Assembly: GCA_018340805.1 (NCBI GenBank)
Contig: JACMZG010001914.1
Span: 20,906,593-20,970,592 of the forward strand
Direction: 5' to 3'
Length of the DNA: 64,000 nt
DNA from: Microvelia longipes
Taxonomy: Eukaryota; Arthropoda; Insecta; Hemiptera; Veliidae
This document shows positions 1-11,484 of the stretch, in pieces (positions within the stretch are counted from its first letter, which is position 1; the number at the start of each line of letters is the position of its first letter). Below the pieces are notes generated by a model that searched no databases, was not told the DNA's origin, and was given only the letters and a program-made list of their open reading frames with translations. Position numbers and translations under genes: made by a program.

Positions 1-61
1 TGCCTAGGACCAGGGATGGTGAGATAGCAATTTCACCCCTCCAAAAAAAATAACGAAAAAC

Positions 62-300
62 GGGAGGTGGAATTGTGGCTATCTTCAAACCGGGTCGGGT
101 AGCCACTTATGGTAAGTTCTTAGCAGTTTTTAAGAACGTTACAAATACAGACAAAATAAGTAAAAAGCAGTGCTTGATGATTGAATAACTACGTAGGTTA
201 TAAAGCATAAACCGAAACCTTAAGCAAAAAATGGAATCTTAACCACGAAAACAGGCATTCCAAGAAAGTTAGCATGCCATGCGGACCACCGTGCCTGAAT
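62..300. repeat. F1 repeat, half copy (one arm)
   Basis: This stretch matches, with many substitutions, the right arm of the fold-back element at 34702-35362: an 'acagacaaaat' segment, then 'cagtgcttga', 'aagcat(g)aacc', 'ccttaagcaa', 'aaacaggcatt', and the end box 'gcggaccaccg'. Only one arm is present, without loop or second arm, so it is a truncated and probably old copy. A third copy lies at 6080-6540. Nothing in it suggests coding function. Confidence 0.6.
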
Positions 301-1892
301 TTTTAATCAAGCAATATAAACGATTTCTATGAAAAAAAGTATGATATAATCTCAATAACTCGATTACCTATTGTAAACGAATGTAGTAAAAAATGCTTTA
401 TACTCAAATTCAAAAAATTCTACAACCCAGCTTTTTGTTTTGAGTGTAATAAAATAAAAAAATGTAAGATTTTTTTTTTAGATAATTGAGTGTAAAATCT
501 TACCTTATACATTTTAACATTTTAATGTTGCAATTTTTCCTTTTATCCATTAATTAACTGCTGAATTCTATTTTTTTTTTAATTTTCAAAAAAAATATTA
601 AAACCTTATTTTTGAATAAAAATTAGAAATGTCTTGTAATCTTGCATTAATAAAATTGTCTTCTCTCTGAAAACAAAAATTAAAATAATTTAACTGATTT
701 CAGGATTGATAAATTTTATGCACTGTGATTAATTTTTCTTTTGATCACGTCAATTATGTAATATATTCTTTTAATGGACATGCTGCAAAAAAATAGAAGT
801 CAGCTATAATGATTTCAGCTAATATTTAATAATAGTTTTATTTTTTTGTTTAGTTGACTTTTTAAAAATACAAGTTCAAAGCAATTACAGGTATTTCAAC
901 TTACATGCTGTCTCTATGGTCAAAGCAGACCTATGCTAAAAAAACGTAAGTGCCTTTAGCTTTTCATTAATGATTGGACTATGCAATATTAAGTACATTT
1001 TTTTCATTGCTGTAAAGCTTGTCAAGAAAAGCAACAAGTTAAGCTACTGTGAATAAAAGTGAAACAGTACAAATTATCTTAGCATTTAAGAGTGCTTTAC
1101 TGCCATGTTGTTTAGCTGCGTTCCTAAATCAAAATAAAAGAAGCAAGCATATCTTTGTTTGATTAATCAAACCACTTAAATTACGAAACTCATATTTTCA
1201 TTAAAAAACTTTAGTATTTACTTACCTTATTCTTGATGTATATGACACCTCACCTTTTTTGTGCATTGTTTTTTCATTCATAATTAAGAAAGACACTGAT
1301 TATGGAGTAATAAAATATAATTTAGCATAACTAATAACACAAAAATTAAAATGATTTTTTAAGCAAAATCAAAGATAAAAATAATCAAAATCAAAAAATC
1401 AAAATCAAAAATGATTTAAAGCAAAAACATTTTTTTTAATCTACTGCATAAAAAATAGAAAATGGATATTCTAAAAACTGGAAAAGCTTATTTATTTTAG
1501 CTTGTTTACAATATATTGTATGTCTGTTGATATTTTTCCTTAAATCATATATAAAATATAACTGTTCTCTATATGTTTTTTGATCTCAAAAGAAAGCAAC
1601 AGTGATTACGGCTATTATGAGAAACCAAACAATAATAAACCAATACAATATTTTTCTCTAGACGCATTTTGTTGTCAGTCGTATAGAAAAAAATATTATG
1701 AAAATTAAATGTGAATAAATAAGCTTTTTCAGTGTTTGAAAAATAAAAGCTGTTGTACACTTGGTTTTTCAAGAAATATTATTCTATGGGATGTAAATAT
1801 TATGAAAATCATAAACCGTTTTTTTCTTTGGAAGTTAAAAAAAAATAAACGAACAATATGTTGTGTTTATTGATCATTCTGGAGTTCATGAT
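301..1892. other. AT-rich stretch, nothing recognised
   Basis: Long A and T runs and short direct repeats such as 'aaaatcaaaa' at 1365-1420 are visible. The longest reading frame, 67 codons on the minus strand at 1569-1772, has no recognisable protein features and looks like chance. Confidence 0.6.
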
Positions 1893-2205
1893 TTGCATTG
1901 AACTCAGATTAACTAAAAAAATATTAATGTAGATATTTTAATTGTTTTTTTTTTGTTTTTTTATTGCCCGGATTACCCGCTTCGACATCTAGGTCCTTAG
2001 CGGTAACCACTCCATCCACCCGCGGTCTCTTACATCGGGTATTCCCCATCTAACCCTGTTGGATGAATTCTAGTGTGTTTTTCAAACTTGAAAATAACTA
2101 CATGTAGGTGTAATTTTTTATTATAGTTTCTCGGAAAATCCAAATTTAAACCTTCAAGTTACCCGTAGTATTATCTAGTGAATTATAAGACCGCACCGCA
2201 AAGCT
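1893..2205 (-). repeat. 313-bp repeat, copy 1, with tRNA-like SINE segment
   Basis: This block recurs almost unchanged at 2827-3139; the differences I see are a few 1-2 base indels in C and T runs. Read on the minus strand it contains 'ggatggagtggttaccgc', which resembles an RNA polymerase III A box and D arm, followed by 'gggtaatccgggc', like a damaged B box, and then an A-rich tract, the order expected of a tRNA-derived SINE. The flanks of the 313-bp block show no target duplication, so the block was probably duplicated as genomic DNA rather than inserted twice. Confidence 0.5.
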
Positions 2206-2826
2206 CATATCCTGTCTCATATTTTGTCCGTACTCATATCGAAGTATTCAAAGCCATTTATCAGGCAACAGATGTATTTTACGAATATGTCTATAGATAG
2301 ATTTTTTATAGTGCCTGTAAAGACCTTTAAAATGAGCACTGTTAAAAGTCTTTTGAGCGCAAATTCGGTGATTTGTCATATAAAAACCAGGGACATTAAA
2401 GCTTTTAAACAAAAAATGTATGAGTTCAGTAAGCACCAATTCCACCAAATTAATAATTAATCGTATCCCGTCAGAAGATTACTTTAATGTGATGATACCA
2501 ATGGGATCATAGTGGTTTAGCCGGTTTAGAATGCATAATTTTCTAAAAAATTACGATTTAAAGAAATTTGTTGTTAATTTTTTTAAAAAAAAATGCCTTT
2601 TTCTTAATATTTCAAAGAAAAAAAATACGCAAAAAATTGTAGAGATAAAAATATAGGTATTTTATAACAAAACTTTTGTTTTTTTGTTTTTTTCTGTCAG
2701 TTAAAAATTGACGGAGATATGACTGTTCAAACAGCGCGCGGTAGTACAATGACAACCTATTTTTAGCCCTTTTACCCTTCGCCATTTGAATACGATGGGT
2801 TTTACACCATATGTTAATATAAAAAA
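2206..2826. other. spacer between the two 313-bp repeats
   Basis: Together with copy 1 this makes a 934-bp unit followed by a partial second unit. A 78-codon + strand frame (2224-2460) lies here; I recognise no domain in it. A short segment near 2745-2790 is less AT-rich. No RNA gene or mobile-element protein was seen. Confidence 0.4.
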
Positions 2827-3139
2827 TTGCATTGAACTCAGATTAACTAAAAAAATATTAATGTAGATATTTTAATTGTTTTTTTTTTGTTTTTTTATTG
2901 CCCGGATTACCCGCTTCGACATCTAGGTCCTTAGCGGTAACCACTCCATCCACCCGCGGTCTCTTACATCGGGTATTCCCCCCATCTAACCCTGTTGGAT
3001 GAATCTAGTGTGTTTTCAAACTTGAAAATAACTACATGTAGGTGTAATTTTTTATTATAGTTTCTCGGAAAATCCAAATTTAAACCTTCAAGTTACCCGT
3101 AGTATTATCTAGTGAATTATAAGACCGCACCGCAAAGCT
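2827..3139 (-). repeat. 313-bp repeat, copy 2
   Basis: Near-identical direct copy of 1893-2205, starting at 'ttgcattgaactc' and ending at 'ccgcaccgcaaagct'. Identity this high against a diverged repeat background indicates a recent duplication or an assembly duplication. The flanking bases differ on both sides from those of copy 1. Confidence 0.8.
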
Positions 3140-3730
3140 GTATTATATCAATTTATATATTTTAATCAATTTATACTTGCTTTATTTTCTATTATACCCT
3201 TAACGTGTGTTTTTTCTTGTCCTGTCAGAATAATTGTCTCGTTGTATTTTGTGTTTTTATTTAATTCTCTGGAACATGTATTTGAGTGACCCCGTGTACT
3301 TTGAATGTTCTGCAGCATTTACTTGTAATGTACATATTATATCCATTCACTTCATAATCGAAGGGTATGTAATCCATCACTTCGACACCCCAGGTACAAC
3401 AGATTTTGGGGCCTACACTCTGTTGTACTGACCATAACAATGCAGGGTCCTGGACGTGATCAGTCGCTTGGATTCTGCACACTGATCAGGAACGTAGTAG
3501 AAAGCGACCTCGAAAAGCGAATTCAGGGCTGGATGAAGAACATCAGACACTTGGTCTCCGCAATCTAATGTTTCAGGTCGTGTAGATATAAATCTACGGA
3601 AAGAAAGGATAGTTGTGTTGATGTTGATTCAGTGGAATATTAAGAGGTGTGTCGGTAAAACGTAGATAATAAATAAATAAATAGGACAAAAGGAGAACAC
3701 AGAACTTAATCTAGTATCACAGTGTAGGAG
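3140..3730. other. unassigned stretch
   Basis: Base composition becomes less AT-rich from about 3390 and continues into the GC-rich island. Overlapping frames of 65 codons (+) and 73 codons (-) are present without recognisable motifs. A (TAAA)n-like run lies near 3667-3682. Confidence 0.4.
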
Positions 3731-4682
3731 GTGCCACACAGGGTTTTAACAAATAGCCGCTGTGTGGCGAAGCATACTTAACCTAGAAAAGTAAGGCTAA
3801 GATGAAACTTACCAACTATACTTACTAACTAGGGACTGGGAAGGGGCGTACTATTTTACTCCAAAATATCGAACTGGTTACTCAGGGGGATACTAGGTAA
3901 GGTTTTTTCTTTGGGCTTAGCAGGCGAGCGTCTAAGTTGATTCACTGGTGTGAACCCATCTCTCGCTTTATTTTCACATACTTCAGCGGTATTGGAGTGG
4001 TTAACTCCTTTATTTTGCTCTTTGTTGGGGTGGTTAGAGCTACCACTGGATTTGGGAGATCTGAGCAAGGAATTCATAATAACGGAGGGATTGGCCAGTT
4101 CGGCGGGGGAGTAGGCATGCCCGAATAGGTCTGACTCCCGCAGGTAGACAGGATCCATCCCACCAGGTACCCTGGTGTCCCGGGTCAACACCGTAATGAC
4201 CCGGAAACCTGACAGTCAAAACCGCACCGACATAACGCTTACGCTCCAATGCGTCAGCCACCGTTACACTACCTGGTCATGGCCTTGAAGGGGGACCTTA
4301 GCAGCTTGAGCTCTTGAGACGGAGGCAGCAAGCGCACATCAGAGGGTGGGGGAACACCACCCTCACGACACCGACTTGGGAACTGTCGCTGAACCTGGCG
4401 CGCCTCTCTTAGGCAAAAGTCTGACTCTACCACTTAGAGGCACTTGCTATTCCAACCCTCATAGCCGCCACACTATGAAACGAGCCTTACTCCGCCAGCA
4501 GTAGGCCTACTGACTTCCCAAGACTCGGGCTTTGGGCTGACCCATGGCACCCCAGCATACGGACCACACTACAGTCGTGGTGGTCATAGAGCTGAAGCGA
4601 CATGGGTACCTTAGCTAGGATAGGCCGAGGCCGCTTCTCTCCTCGTCAAGCCCTGACTGGACCTGTCCTGACCTATTTTAAT
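3731..4682 (-). mobile_element. GC-rich island, probable non-LTR retrotransposon fragment
   Basis: This block is far richer in G and C than anything else in the first 10 kb. On the minus strand it reads as a leader region followed by an ORF of 111 codons and a stop. A perfect hairpin (GCCACACAG / CTGTGTGGC) lies near 3733-3770. Just beyond its right edge, at about 4700-4730, are TTGAA-type pentamers, resembling the simple-repeat tail of another LINE read on the minus strand. The composition contrast and layout suggest the 5' part of a non-LTR element. No reverse transcriptase or endonuclease motif is visible, so a host CpG-rich first exon remains possible. Confidence 0.35.
3856..4191 (-). CDS. 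unrecognised 111-codon ORF in GC-rich island
   Basis: I do not recognise a family with certainty. The product is hydrophilic, rich in Ser, Pro, Asn and Lys, with no membrane segment or signal peptide. It ends in a short acidic-hydrophobic motif (SNQFDILE) directly before the stop; similar 'NRFxxLE'-like endings occur in ORF1 proteins of some insect non-LTR retrotransposons, which is the basis for a tentative retroelement assignment. The first Met at 4191 is simply the longest start; a Met 11 codons later (GGMDPVY) is an alternative. A second frame overlaps at 4040-4261 and is probably a shadow. Confidence 0.3.
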   Translation of the reverse strand: MLTRDTRVPGGMDPVYLRESDLFGHAYSPAELANPSVIMNSLLRSPKSSGSSNHPNKEQNKGVNHSNTAEVCENKARDGFTPVNQLRRSPAKPKEKTLPSIPLSNQFDILE

Positions 4683-5276
4683 TGTTGTCAAGTCATTGTA
4701 CAATTGAATTGAATTAAATTGAATAGCCATTTATTAGAAAAAAATATTAACATTTACAAAAATACAAAATTTAACAAATAATAGTTTACTAATCAGCCGT
4801 AGCTGTTGCAACCATTGTACAACAGCTTCTATTTATATTTATTAATAACATGTCTCTGATGTCACTTACCTTGAACTCCATGTTCACGGCGGCTGTCTTC
4901 AAACACTTACCTAAAACAAAGTAATATTTCCTTACAAAGAGGGCTAATAATGATTTAGAATGAATGCTAATAAGTTTTAGATCTGCTTATTATAGGGCTA
5001 ACTCAGGCTATGCTTATTCCTCAGTTGAAGAATTATGGTAAACTCAAAATATAGCCTTGTTAATTCTTTTCAGATTTCAATATTGTGGGGCCTTAAATGA
5101 AGACATTATTTAATAACTTAAACGTTACTAGTTTATTTCTCCTTTCATTTTAGCAAGGGTGCGAACTAGACCAAGACCAACCATACTTTTAATCACCTTA
5201 TTTTAATCACCTTTTGTTCATGTTTAATATCATAATATATGCTCAGTCTTTCAAAGCATAAGGTACTTTTCACTTT
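4683..5276. other. AT-rich stretch with short TTGAA-type run
   Basis: Apart from the pentamer run at about 4700-4730 nothing stands out. No ORF of interest and no RNA gene. Confidence 0.5.
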
Positions 5277-5961
5277 AGTCCAAGAGCCGGACCAGAAAGG
5301 ATGTGACTCATTTTGTACTACTTCAAACTAAATTATTCTGAAAATATACCTTTAATTACGAAGGGAAGCATAGTCTGCCTAGCCTGAGTGAAGCCCTTTA
5401 TATAATTGCACATGCTTAAAATTTTATAAATTCGCACCAACTTCAGTTTTCTTGAAATAAGTGGTTCCCTGTGGGTCGTGTGCAAAACATGAAGAGTACA
5501 TTTTTTAAAGGAGATAAAATGTTCTATAAAATGAGTGTTTAATCATCAAAATCGGATAATTTCAACCAGTTATGGCTCTTTCAAAAACACTACAAAAATG
5601 GTTAATTTATGCTAAGTCATGGAATTCCTTGGAAAATAAGTAAGTCATGGAAAATATTGGCTTTTTGCGGATTTTTTGACCATTTTGAACAAACGTCATA
5701 AGTTTAGTTGCAGTTATCCAATTTTGACGAAAAAACACTCGTTTTATAGGAAATTTTATTAGCTTTGAAAAAAGTTTTCCTCGTGTTTTGCACACGACCT
5801 ACAGAAAACCCCTTATTGCAAGAAAACTGGAATTTGTCTGATTTTTTAATATTTTAAGAGAGCCCATTCATATGAAGGGGTAGGCAGACTATGTTCATCT
5901 ATTATAATTAAAGGTTTATTTTCAGAAATGAGTCAAATTTTTTAAGCCTGGCTCTTGGACT
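5277..5961. mobile_element. F2 fold-back MITE, copy a
   Basis: The ends are inverted: AGTCCAAGAGCC on the left and GGCTCTTGGACT on the right. Symmetry runs inwards: 'gtgactcattt' mirrors 'aaatgagtca', 'atagtctgcct' mirrors 'aggcagactat', and 'ttttgtttt/cgtgtgcaaaac' segments mirror each other around a centre near 5620. It therefore folds almost end to end. If the element proper is GTCC...GGAC, it is flanked by TA on both sides, as Tc1/mariner-type MITEs are. Copies occur at 48655-49071 and 57960-58612. No transposase is encoded, so it would need one in trans. Confidence 0.7.
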
Positions 5962-6079
5962 ACTATAGTTAAGGTGTAGTAATAGTTTTCCTTGGCTACT
6001 AATTAGATTATTATTCCACTAAAACCTGCATTAAATTTTTGAATTTTAGTTTAGGTTGATGCTTACCTGAACTGAAATG

Positions 6080-6540
6080 GCATGAGCGTTTTCAGAGCGT
6101 GGTTCAGGTCTATCTAATTTAATTTTTTTATCCTTCATTATACTGAATTGAGACTATACTGATTGAGACTGCTATTTTCATAAAGACTCTGTCCTACTCT
6201 TAAAAATTGTGACGAGTTTCCTTTGGAATGCGTTTCCGTGCTTATCAAACCATTTTTGCTTAAAGTTCCGTTTTATGCTTTAGAACTTAAGCAGTTACTT
6301 AATTACCAATTACTCCTAACTCATTTTCTCTGTATTTTACAAAAGAAATGTGCATAATTATCCAGTTATACAAAACTATGCTTCTGAAACTGGCAGTGTG
6401 CACTATTATTTACTCTAGTTTTATGCTGTTAGTTGTTATCTACAAAGGTTATAGCGCATTTCCGTTGAAAAATACAGACAAAAGGAACCGTGGAAAAACA
6501 AATAACTGTGGAAAATATCCAGAAACCCTAAAATAAAGTC
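6080..6540. repeat. F1 repeat, arm plus loop copy
   Basis: Diverged copy of the fold-back at 34702-35362. It keeps the left arm ('gtttccgtgctt', 'gcttaaagttcc', 'tagaacttaagcagttact'), the loop ('cataattatccagtt', 'cactattatttac') and the start of the right arm ('tagcgcatttcc', 'aaatacagacaaaa'). The outer part of the right arm is missing. A 62-codon frame at 6348-6536 is an accident of the repeat. Confidence 0.65.
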
Positions 6541-6907
6541 AGTAAACATGAACATTTTTGCCGAGTGTCATTGGTTTATAGGCTCTGAGTCAAATGAAAC
6601 AGGCCAATAAGACTACTTAAAGTGATTAACATGTCGCAAAGACTGTAGTGAAAAATCGGAAACCCTAAAATACAGTGGGTTAGAACAAATTTCAAGTATT
6701 GTGGCGTTTTTAAACCATCCAAAGTATCAATAGCACTCAAAGATAGTCCAATGATTTTTTATATCGTTTTTTTTTTTTTACTTTTCCTAATTAATACTGT
6801 AGGTATAAATGAAAAGATAGCATTACTACTTGTTATTCAATTTTTCTAGATTTTTCAAAGGAAATTTGCTAAAACCTTTCAAATATAAGCATTGATGAAT
6901 ATAACAG
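6541..6907. other. AT-rich stretch, nothing recognised
   Basis: No ORF, hairpin or repeat family of note was seen between the F1 fragment and the next insertion. Confidence 0.5.
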
Positions 6908-6919
6908 TGTGCAATGCCA

Positions 6920-7198
6920 TGGGCGTAGCCAGGGGGGCCGAGCAGGATGGGCAAAAATGATATAAAAACCTTGGTTCAGGCCAGGAAAAGCATTTTTTTA
7001 AAAATAACTTTATAAAATAATTTTAATTTTATAAAAATAATTAATTAATTTTATAATTTTTTATTTATAATAATTTAAAGCTTAAAGATAACTTTTGTTT
7101 GAAAAATTATTTTTTTTTTTAGTTCAACATATTAACTTTGTGATTTATATTTTGTTTCATTTTTACAAAACATAAACCTTATTCTAATTGTTTGTAAT

Positions 7199-7256
<58 letters not shown>

Positions 7257-7283
7257 CCCCTCCTAAATGCAACCCTGGCTTCA
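6920..7283. mobile_element. 364-bp insertion with 12-bp target duplication
   Basis: The segment is bracketed by identical direct repeats TGTGCAATGCCA at 6908-6919 and 7284-7295. Its ends are partly inverted, with 'agccaggg' near the left end and 'ccctggct' near the right. The interior is very AT-rich and finishes in (TA)n at 7202-7253. The left end 'tgggcgtagccagg' resembles ends of short non-autonomous repeats common in animals. A 12-bp duplication is longer than the 2-10 bp of most DNA transposons and fits retroposition better, but the class is unresolved. Confidence 0.6.
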
Positions 7284-7295
7284 TGTGCAATGCCA

Positions 7296-9869
7296 ACTTT
7301 GGAAGGATGATGTAAATAAATAAACTATGTTACCTGTTTATAGATGCAATAAGGCCTTCGCATTTCAAAGCTCTTCTTTTAAATCCTTCTTCCTCTCCAA
7401 ATTCTTTATCTGTTAAAAATTATGTATTTTAAAAAACAAATATTACTTATATCAATAACAATCCCATGTAGGTAATTATCTTGATTGCAATCACCGGATT
7501 GATTCTCTTAAGTGCCTTATCAAGCCAAAGCCACTAAAACTGTATCAACTCTGATATTTGTAACTATTATTTTGTAGTTATATTATTCAATAAAAAAAAG
7601 GGTAACAAAATTCTGGCATGAAGCCATGAATTAAAGAAATGGCCAACACTATATAACAGCTAATGAAATCGTGAACTATTTATACATGATACTAAGTAAA
7701 ATTCTTGTCTATTTAAAAATATCATCAAGCCTAGTGGTAAGGAAGGATCTCAAAACTATTTTCACCCCTTTGTAACTTTTTTCAGATTATAATAAAATGT
7801 ATAATGATTGGTTTTAGCTAAAAGATTATGAAGAGTTGACTCACTCTTCAAAATTTCATTTCTTTACCATTCTTAATTTATTAGATATCAAGCCTTAAAG
7901 TTAGACACTTTTGTCACTCTTTCATTTATTGATCAATATTTGTATACTTCCAGCAGTCGTAGACATTTGAAATTCGGTATATAGGTAAACTTTATTGTGC
8001 AAATTCATAAATAATTATAAAAACCTAATGTTTTCAGTTACTACTAGTTAACATGTACTATTAAAGATGAAAAGGTTGATTCTAACCTCAAAGTTCAAGT
8101 GTAATGAAAACTGTTGGCTACTTGAACTCAAATCTAAGAATATTTAGAGTTTTCTCTTGACTAAAATTTGTCCTCTATTGATTTAATTTAAATTAAGTAC
8201 ATTATTAATATTAACTATTAGTGCTACCTAGTAGAGAACATCAAATTTAAAATTTCTGAGAGTTATATTTTGTCAAGAGTTAAAAAGATCAAAACTCCCT
8301 TAGGAGTTTCAACCAATCTTACAAAAAGTAATGAAATTCCTACCAAAAACACTATAATATAAAAAGCCAAATCCAGCATAAAAAGAATCTCATTTTACAC
8401 ATTGTCATATCAGCCTCACACATTTTATTTCTATGACATAACTTTGTGAACTAGCCAGTACGCAATGCATGCAGAAGTAGGTAGTAATATATTTATTCTG
8501 TTCAATACACACACAGTATGCAATTTGGAAGTGCAAACCAGTGCTTAAATAGCACAATACAATGAGAACTGGTCAAGACTTAAAGTAAAACCATCGAACT
8601 TAAATGAGAGAGGCTGATAGGATTTAGCGTAAAAATGATCACAATTCTTTTTACACTAGACACTCTTTTATACTGTAATGTTTATAGAAATGTCATTAGA
8701 AAATTAAAAATTAAAAATATAAAAAAATACCTTCAATTCCATTGTTGTATCTCTATCTCATTTGTACTGATCTCCTATTTAAATGCTGAAGAGAAGCATT
8801 CTTTTAATACAAATAGCTTTCATTTAATGTATGCTTTTTACTTAATCTTATGCCTGTAATGGTACAAACAAATTTCATCAATTATTTTACTCTTATTTTT
8901 AAGTTTAATCATTTACGATTCATATGTTACCATGAATCCATTATTAATCCAGTCTGCCATGATGAACATTTTAAGAAGGAAAGGAAAATATTTTTGGGAG
9001 TAATAAAATAATATTTGTTTTATAATACTAAAATGTATTAAAATAATACTTAGATTAAAGAATATTACTGCATAATCTTTTAATTAGATTTCTCTAAAAA
9101 CAAATCAGTATGCATTCAAGCAGTGGCTCATGATTTTTCTTTCTATTCAGTTAAGCTAAATATTTTGTATAAAAGAAATACTTTGTGAGTATAATACAAT
9201 CTAACAATTAATAAAAAAACTGCGTTTAAAATGCTTGACCTAAACGAAGTTTCAAAAGTAATGTTTTTCGTTTGACCAACGAATCCAAATACATAATAAT
9301 TTATAAACTATTTTTTTCATTAGTGCTCCATCAACATCAATTAAGAATATTCCGGAGCCATAAATTGAAATAAATGAATTAAGATTCTTTATTCCACAAA
9401 AATGATACATTCTTTATTTCTATTATTTATCCTCAAAATTAATTGTAATCAATTATAAAGTAGTAAAATCTTTTACAATCAAAGTAACATATATTGTACA
9501 AGACCAGACTCAGATTTCAGAACATATTGTACAAAACCCTAAATACAAGAGATGATTTGAGGAATCATAATATAAAAGTCTTCCCGTATATCAAGATTAG
9601 GTATAGGTATATTGTGTCAGCTCAATAGCCCTCGTGCAAGAAAAAAATTAATTTTATAAAGTCAAATTATTTGAGCCACCCAGTATGGTAGCATTAGCAT
9701 ATGTTTGCTGGTAATACAATTTTTGAGAAGGGGGTAAAACAAATTACACTTTAGTCCTTAAAATTACAAATTTTTAGAGCATATAGAGCTTGGTTATCCT
9801 TTGGATTTATCAACAATGCTTCATGTGTTTGTTCTTTTTAATTAATTTCATATAATAAAAGTATGCAGC
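7296..9869. other. AT-rich stretch, nothing recognised
   Basis: About 2.6 kb with only short chance reading frames, the longest 74 codons on + (8635-8859), which is Leu/Ile/Lys/Asn-rich as expected of translated AT-rich DNA. No repeat family from elsewhere in the window was recognised here. Confidence 0.5.
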
Positions 9870-10163
9870 CAGGAGCGGACAGAGCGGCAACCCTCCTTAG
9901 GCCCTCAACCAAAAATAAACTTAAAGAAAAAAAAGAAAAAATTATTAACATAATTAATATTTGATATATCCAAGACACAAGAGTCACAGGGGCCCAATAC
10001 TCTTAGGTAGGGCCTAAAAAGCTCCTGGGGACAAATGTTTTTAAAATACCCTAATGTTTTTAAAAATATTCTCAATTCGTTACCAAACTTTAGGACTTTT
10101 AGTCCTAAAGTTACCAAACTTCAATCCTTTATACTTGGGCCTTTTTGGCTCAGTCCGCCACTG
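9870..10163. mobile_element. putative hAT-like MITE, 294 bp
   Basis: The left end reads CAGGAGCGGACAGAGC and the right end, on the other strand, CAGTGGCGGACTGAGCC: diverged terminal inverted repeats with the CAG...CTG termini usual in hAT-type elements. The interior holds a hairpin with a 12-bp perfect stem and 3-nt loop (10086-10112). No convincing 8-bp target duplication was seen (tatgcagc against tatatagg), so the hAT label is tentative. It encodes no transposase. Confidence 0.45.
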
Positions 10164-11484
10164 TATATAGGTAGGTATACAACAGAATCAACAGGAATGT
10201 TCTGAAGTTCTTATGAGACAGTCTGCTTTAAAAGTAACATTCTTTAGCATTAGGTTTCAATTTAGGTGAGGAGAGGAATTATCAATGTTTTCTCTATTCT
10301 AGATCACGTTCATATTATAAAGAAGAGGAGCCAACATTTTATCAGCCCAGAGTTGCCACTTGCCAACTCCCTGCTAGGATTAGGATAAATGTATATATTT
10401 TGGGGTTTCAGTTGGGGGGGGGGGGTAAATTAATATTATTTTCCTTAGAAAGCATAAAATTTACTCCTCCAATGTAAATAGCAGTAAAAATAGTTACATT
10501 GCCAGATGGTTTTGCATTTCTCAGTACTTTTATCTTTGTTCATGTTTATCATTGGTGCGTGCGTGGAAAATTAGTGAGGTTTCTATGAATTAGTTGGAAG
10601 GAGTTGAGGTAAAGAGAATTGATAGGATAGTTAGTTGAAAGATGACTTGATGTTCCAGGTCTTGAAATGTTGTCCTCTCCTAAATTCAGTACAGAATTTG
10701 AACCTCCATTAAAATACCTGAAACATTAATTTAATCTTTATAATTATTTTACTATTACAAGCAACCATTCCAGAGAAAACTATTCAGCACGATTGAATTT
10801 GCAATGAAGCAAATTACACTTCTGAGATAGTACAGAAAGGTTTAATCAAAATCTAATCTAGGTCATGTAACCTGCCTAATAATTAGAATTCATTATTTTT
10901 CTTGCTCTGTTTCCTTCAAACCTTTGTTTCTGTATTCTTCTCCAATAAAAAAAAATACATGTATTATTAAAACAATGAAAGTTGAGATGATGATAAATTT
11001 ATAACATTATTTCTATGATAATTATTATCATAGAAATAATTCTTAAACAGGTTTGTTAAGAATTGTAAACAATGTCTATTTACAAAAAAGAACCCTGTTC
11101 CGTTTAGGTTTTTTAAATCTCTGCCCTGTTATGTCTTAGTTTTACGTTAAAACTATCCCAAGGTTTATTACAGATGATGTCAACGACGACATGAGCTGCA
11201 AATGATGAAGTTTTGCCATAATGACAGACAACATTGAAAGCCAAAAGAAAAATCCTTCTCACTTCTTTTCTACCCTTACCCTCGTCTGGCCACAAATGAC
11301 TTATTTTCTTTATTAAAAAAAGTTTTATTCAAATCGCATGTCAACCACCTACCATTACTTTTTTGGCTATATTTATTAATCATATTTTATGTTTGCTATT
11401 AAGCGTGTTGTAGCGAGGAATACTAAGGTATACAAAAATGATTTTGGCTACCTAACCAGTATACCAGGAAACCAAGACTCATAA
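10164..11484. other. AT-rich stretch with one strong hairpin
   Basis: The only structure seen is an inverted repeat at 11006-11040, a 15-bp perfect stem with a 5-nt loop (stem 'attatttctatgata'). A 60-codon minus frame at 11113-11295 has no recognised features. Confidence 0.5.

Noticed and set aside
1893..3139. Pair of LTRs around a small element
   Set aside because: The 313-bp copies have no target duplication, no primer-binding site or polypurine tract, and contain an internal tRNA-like/A-rich segment typical of a SINE.
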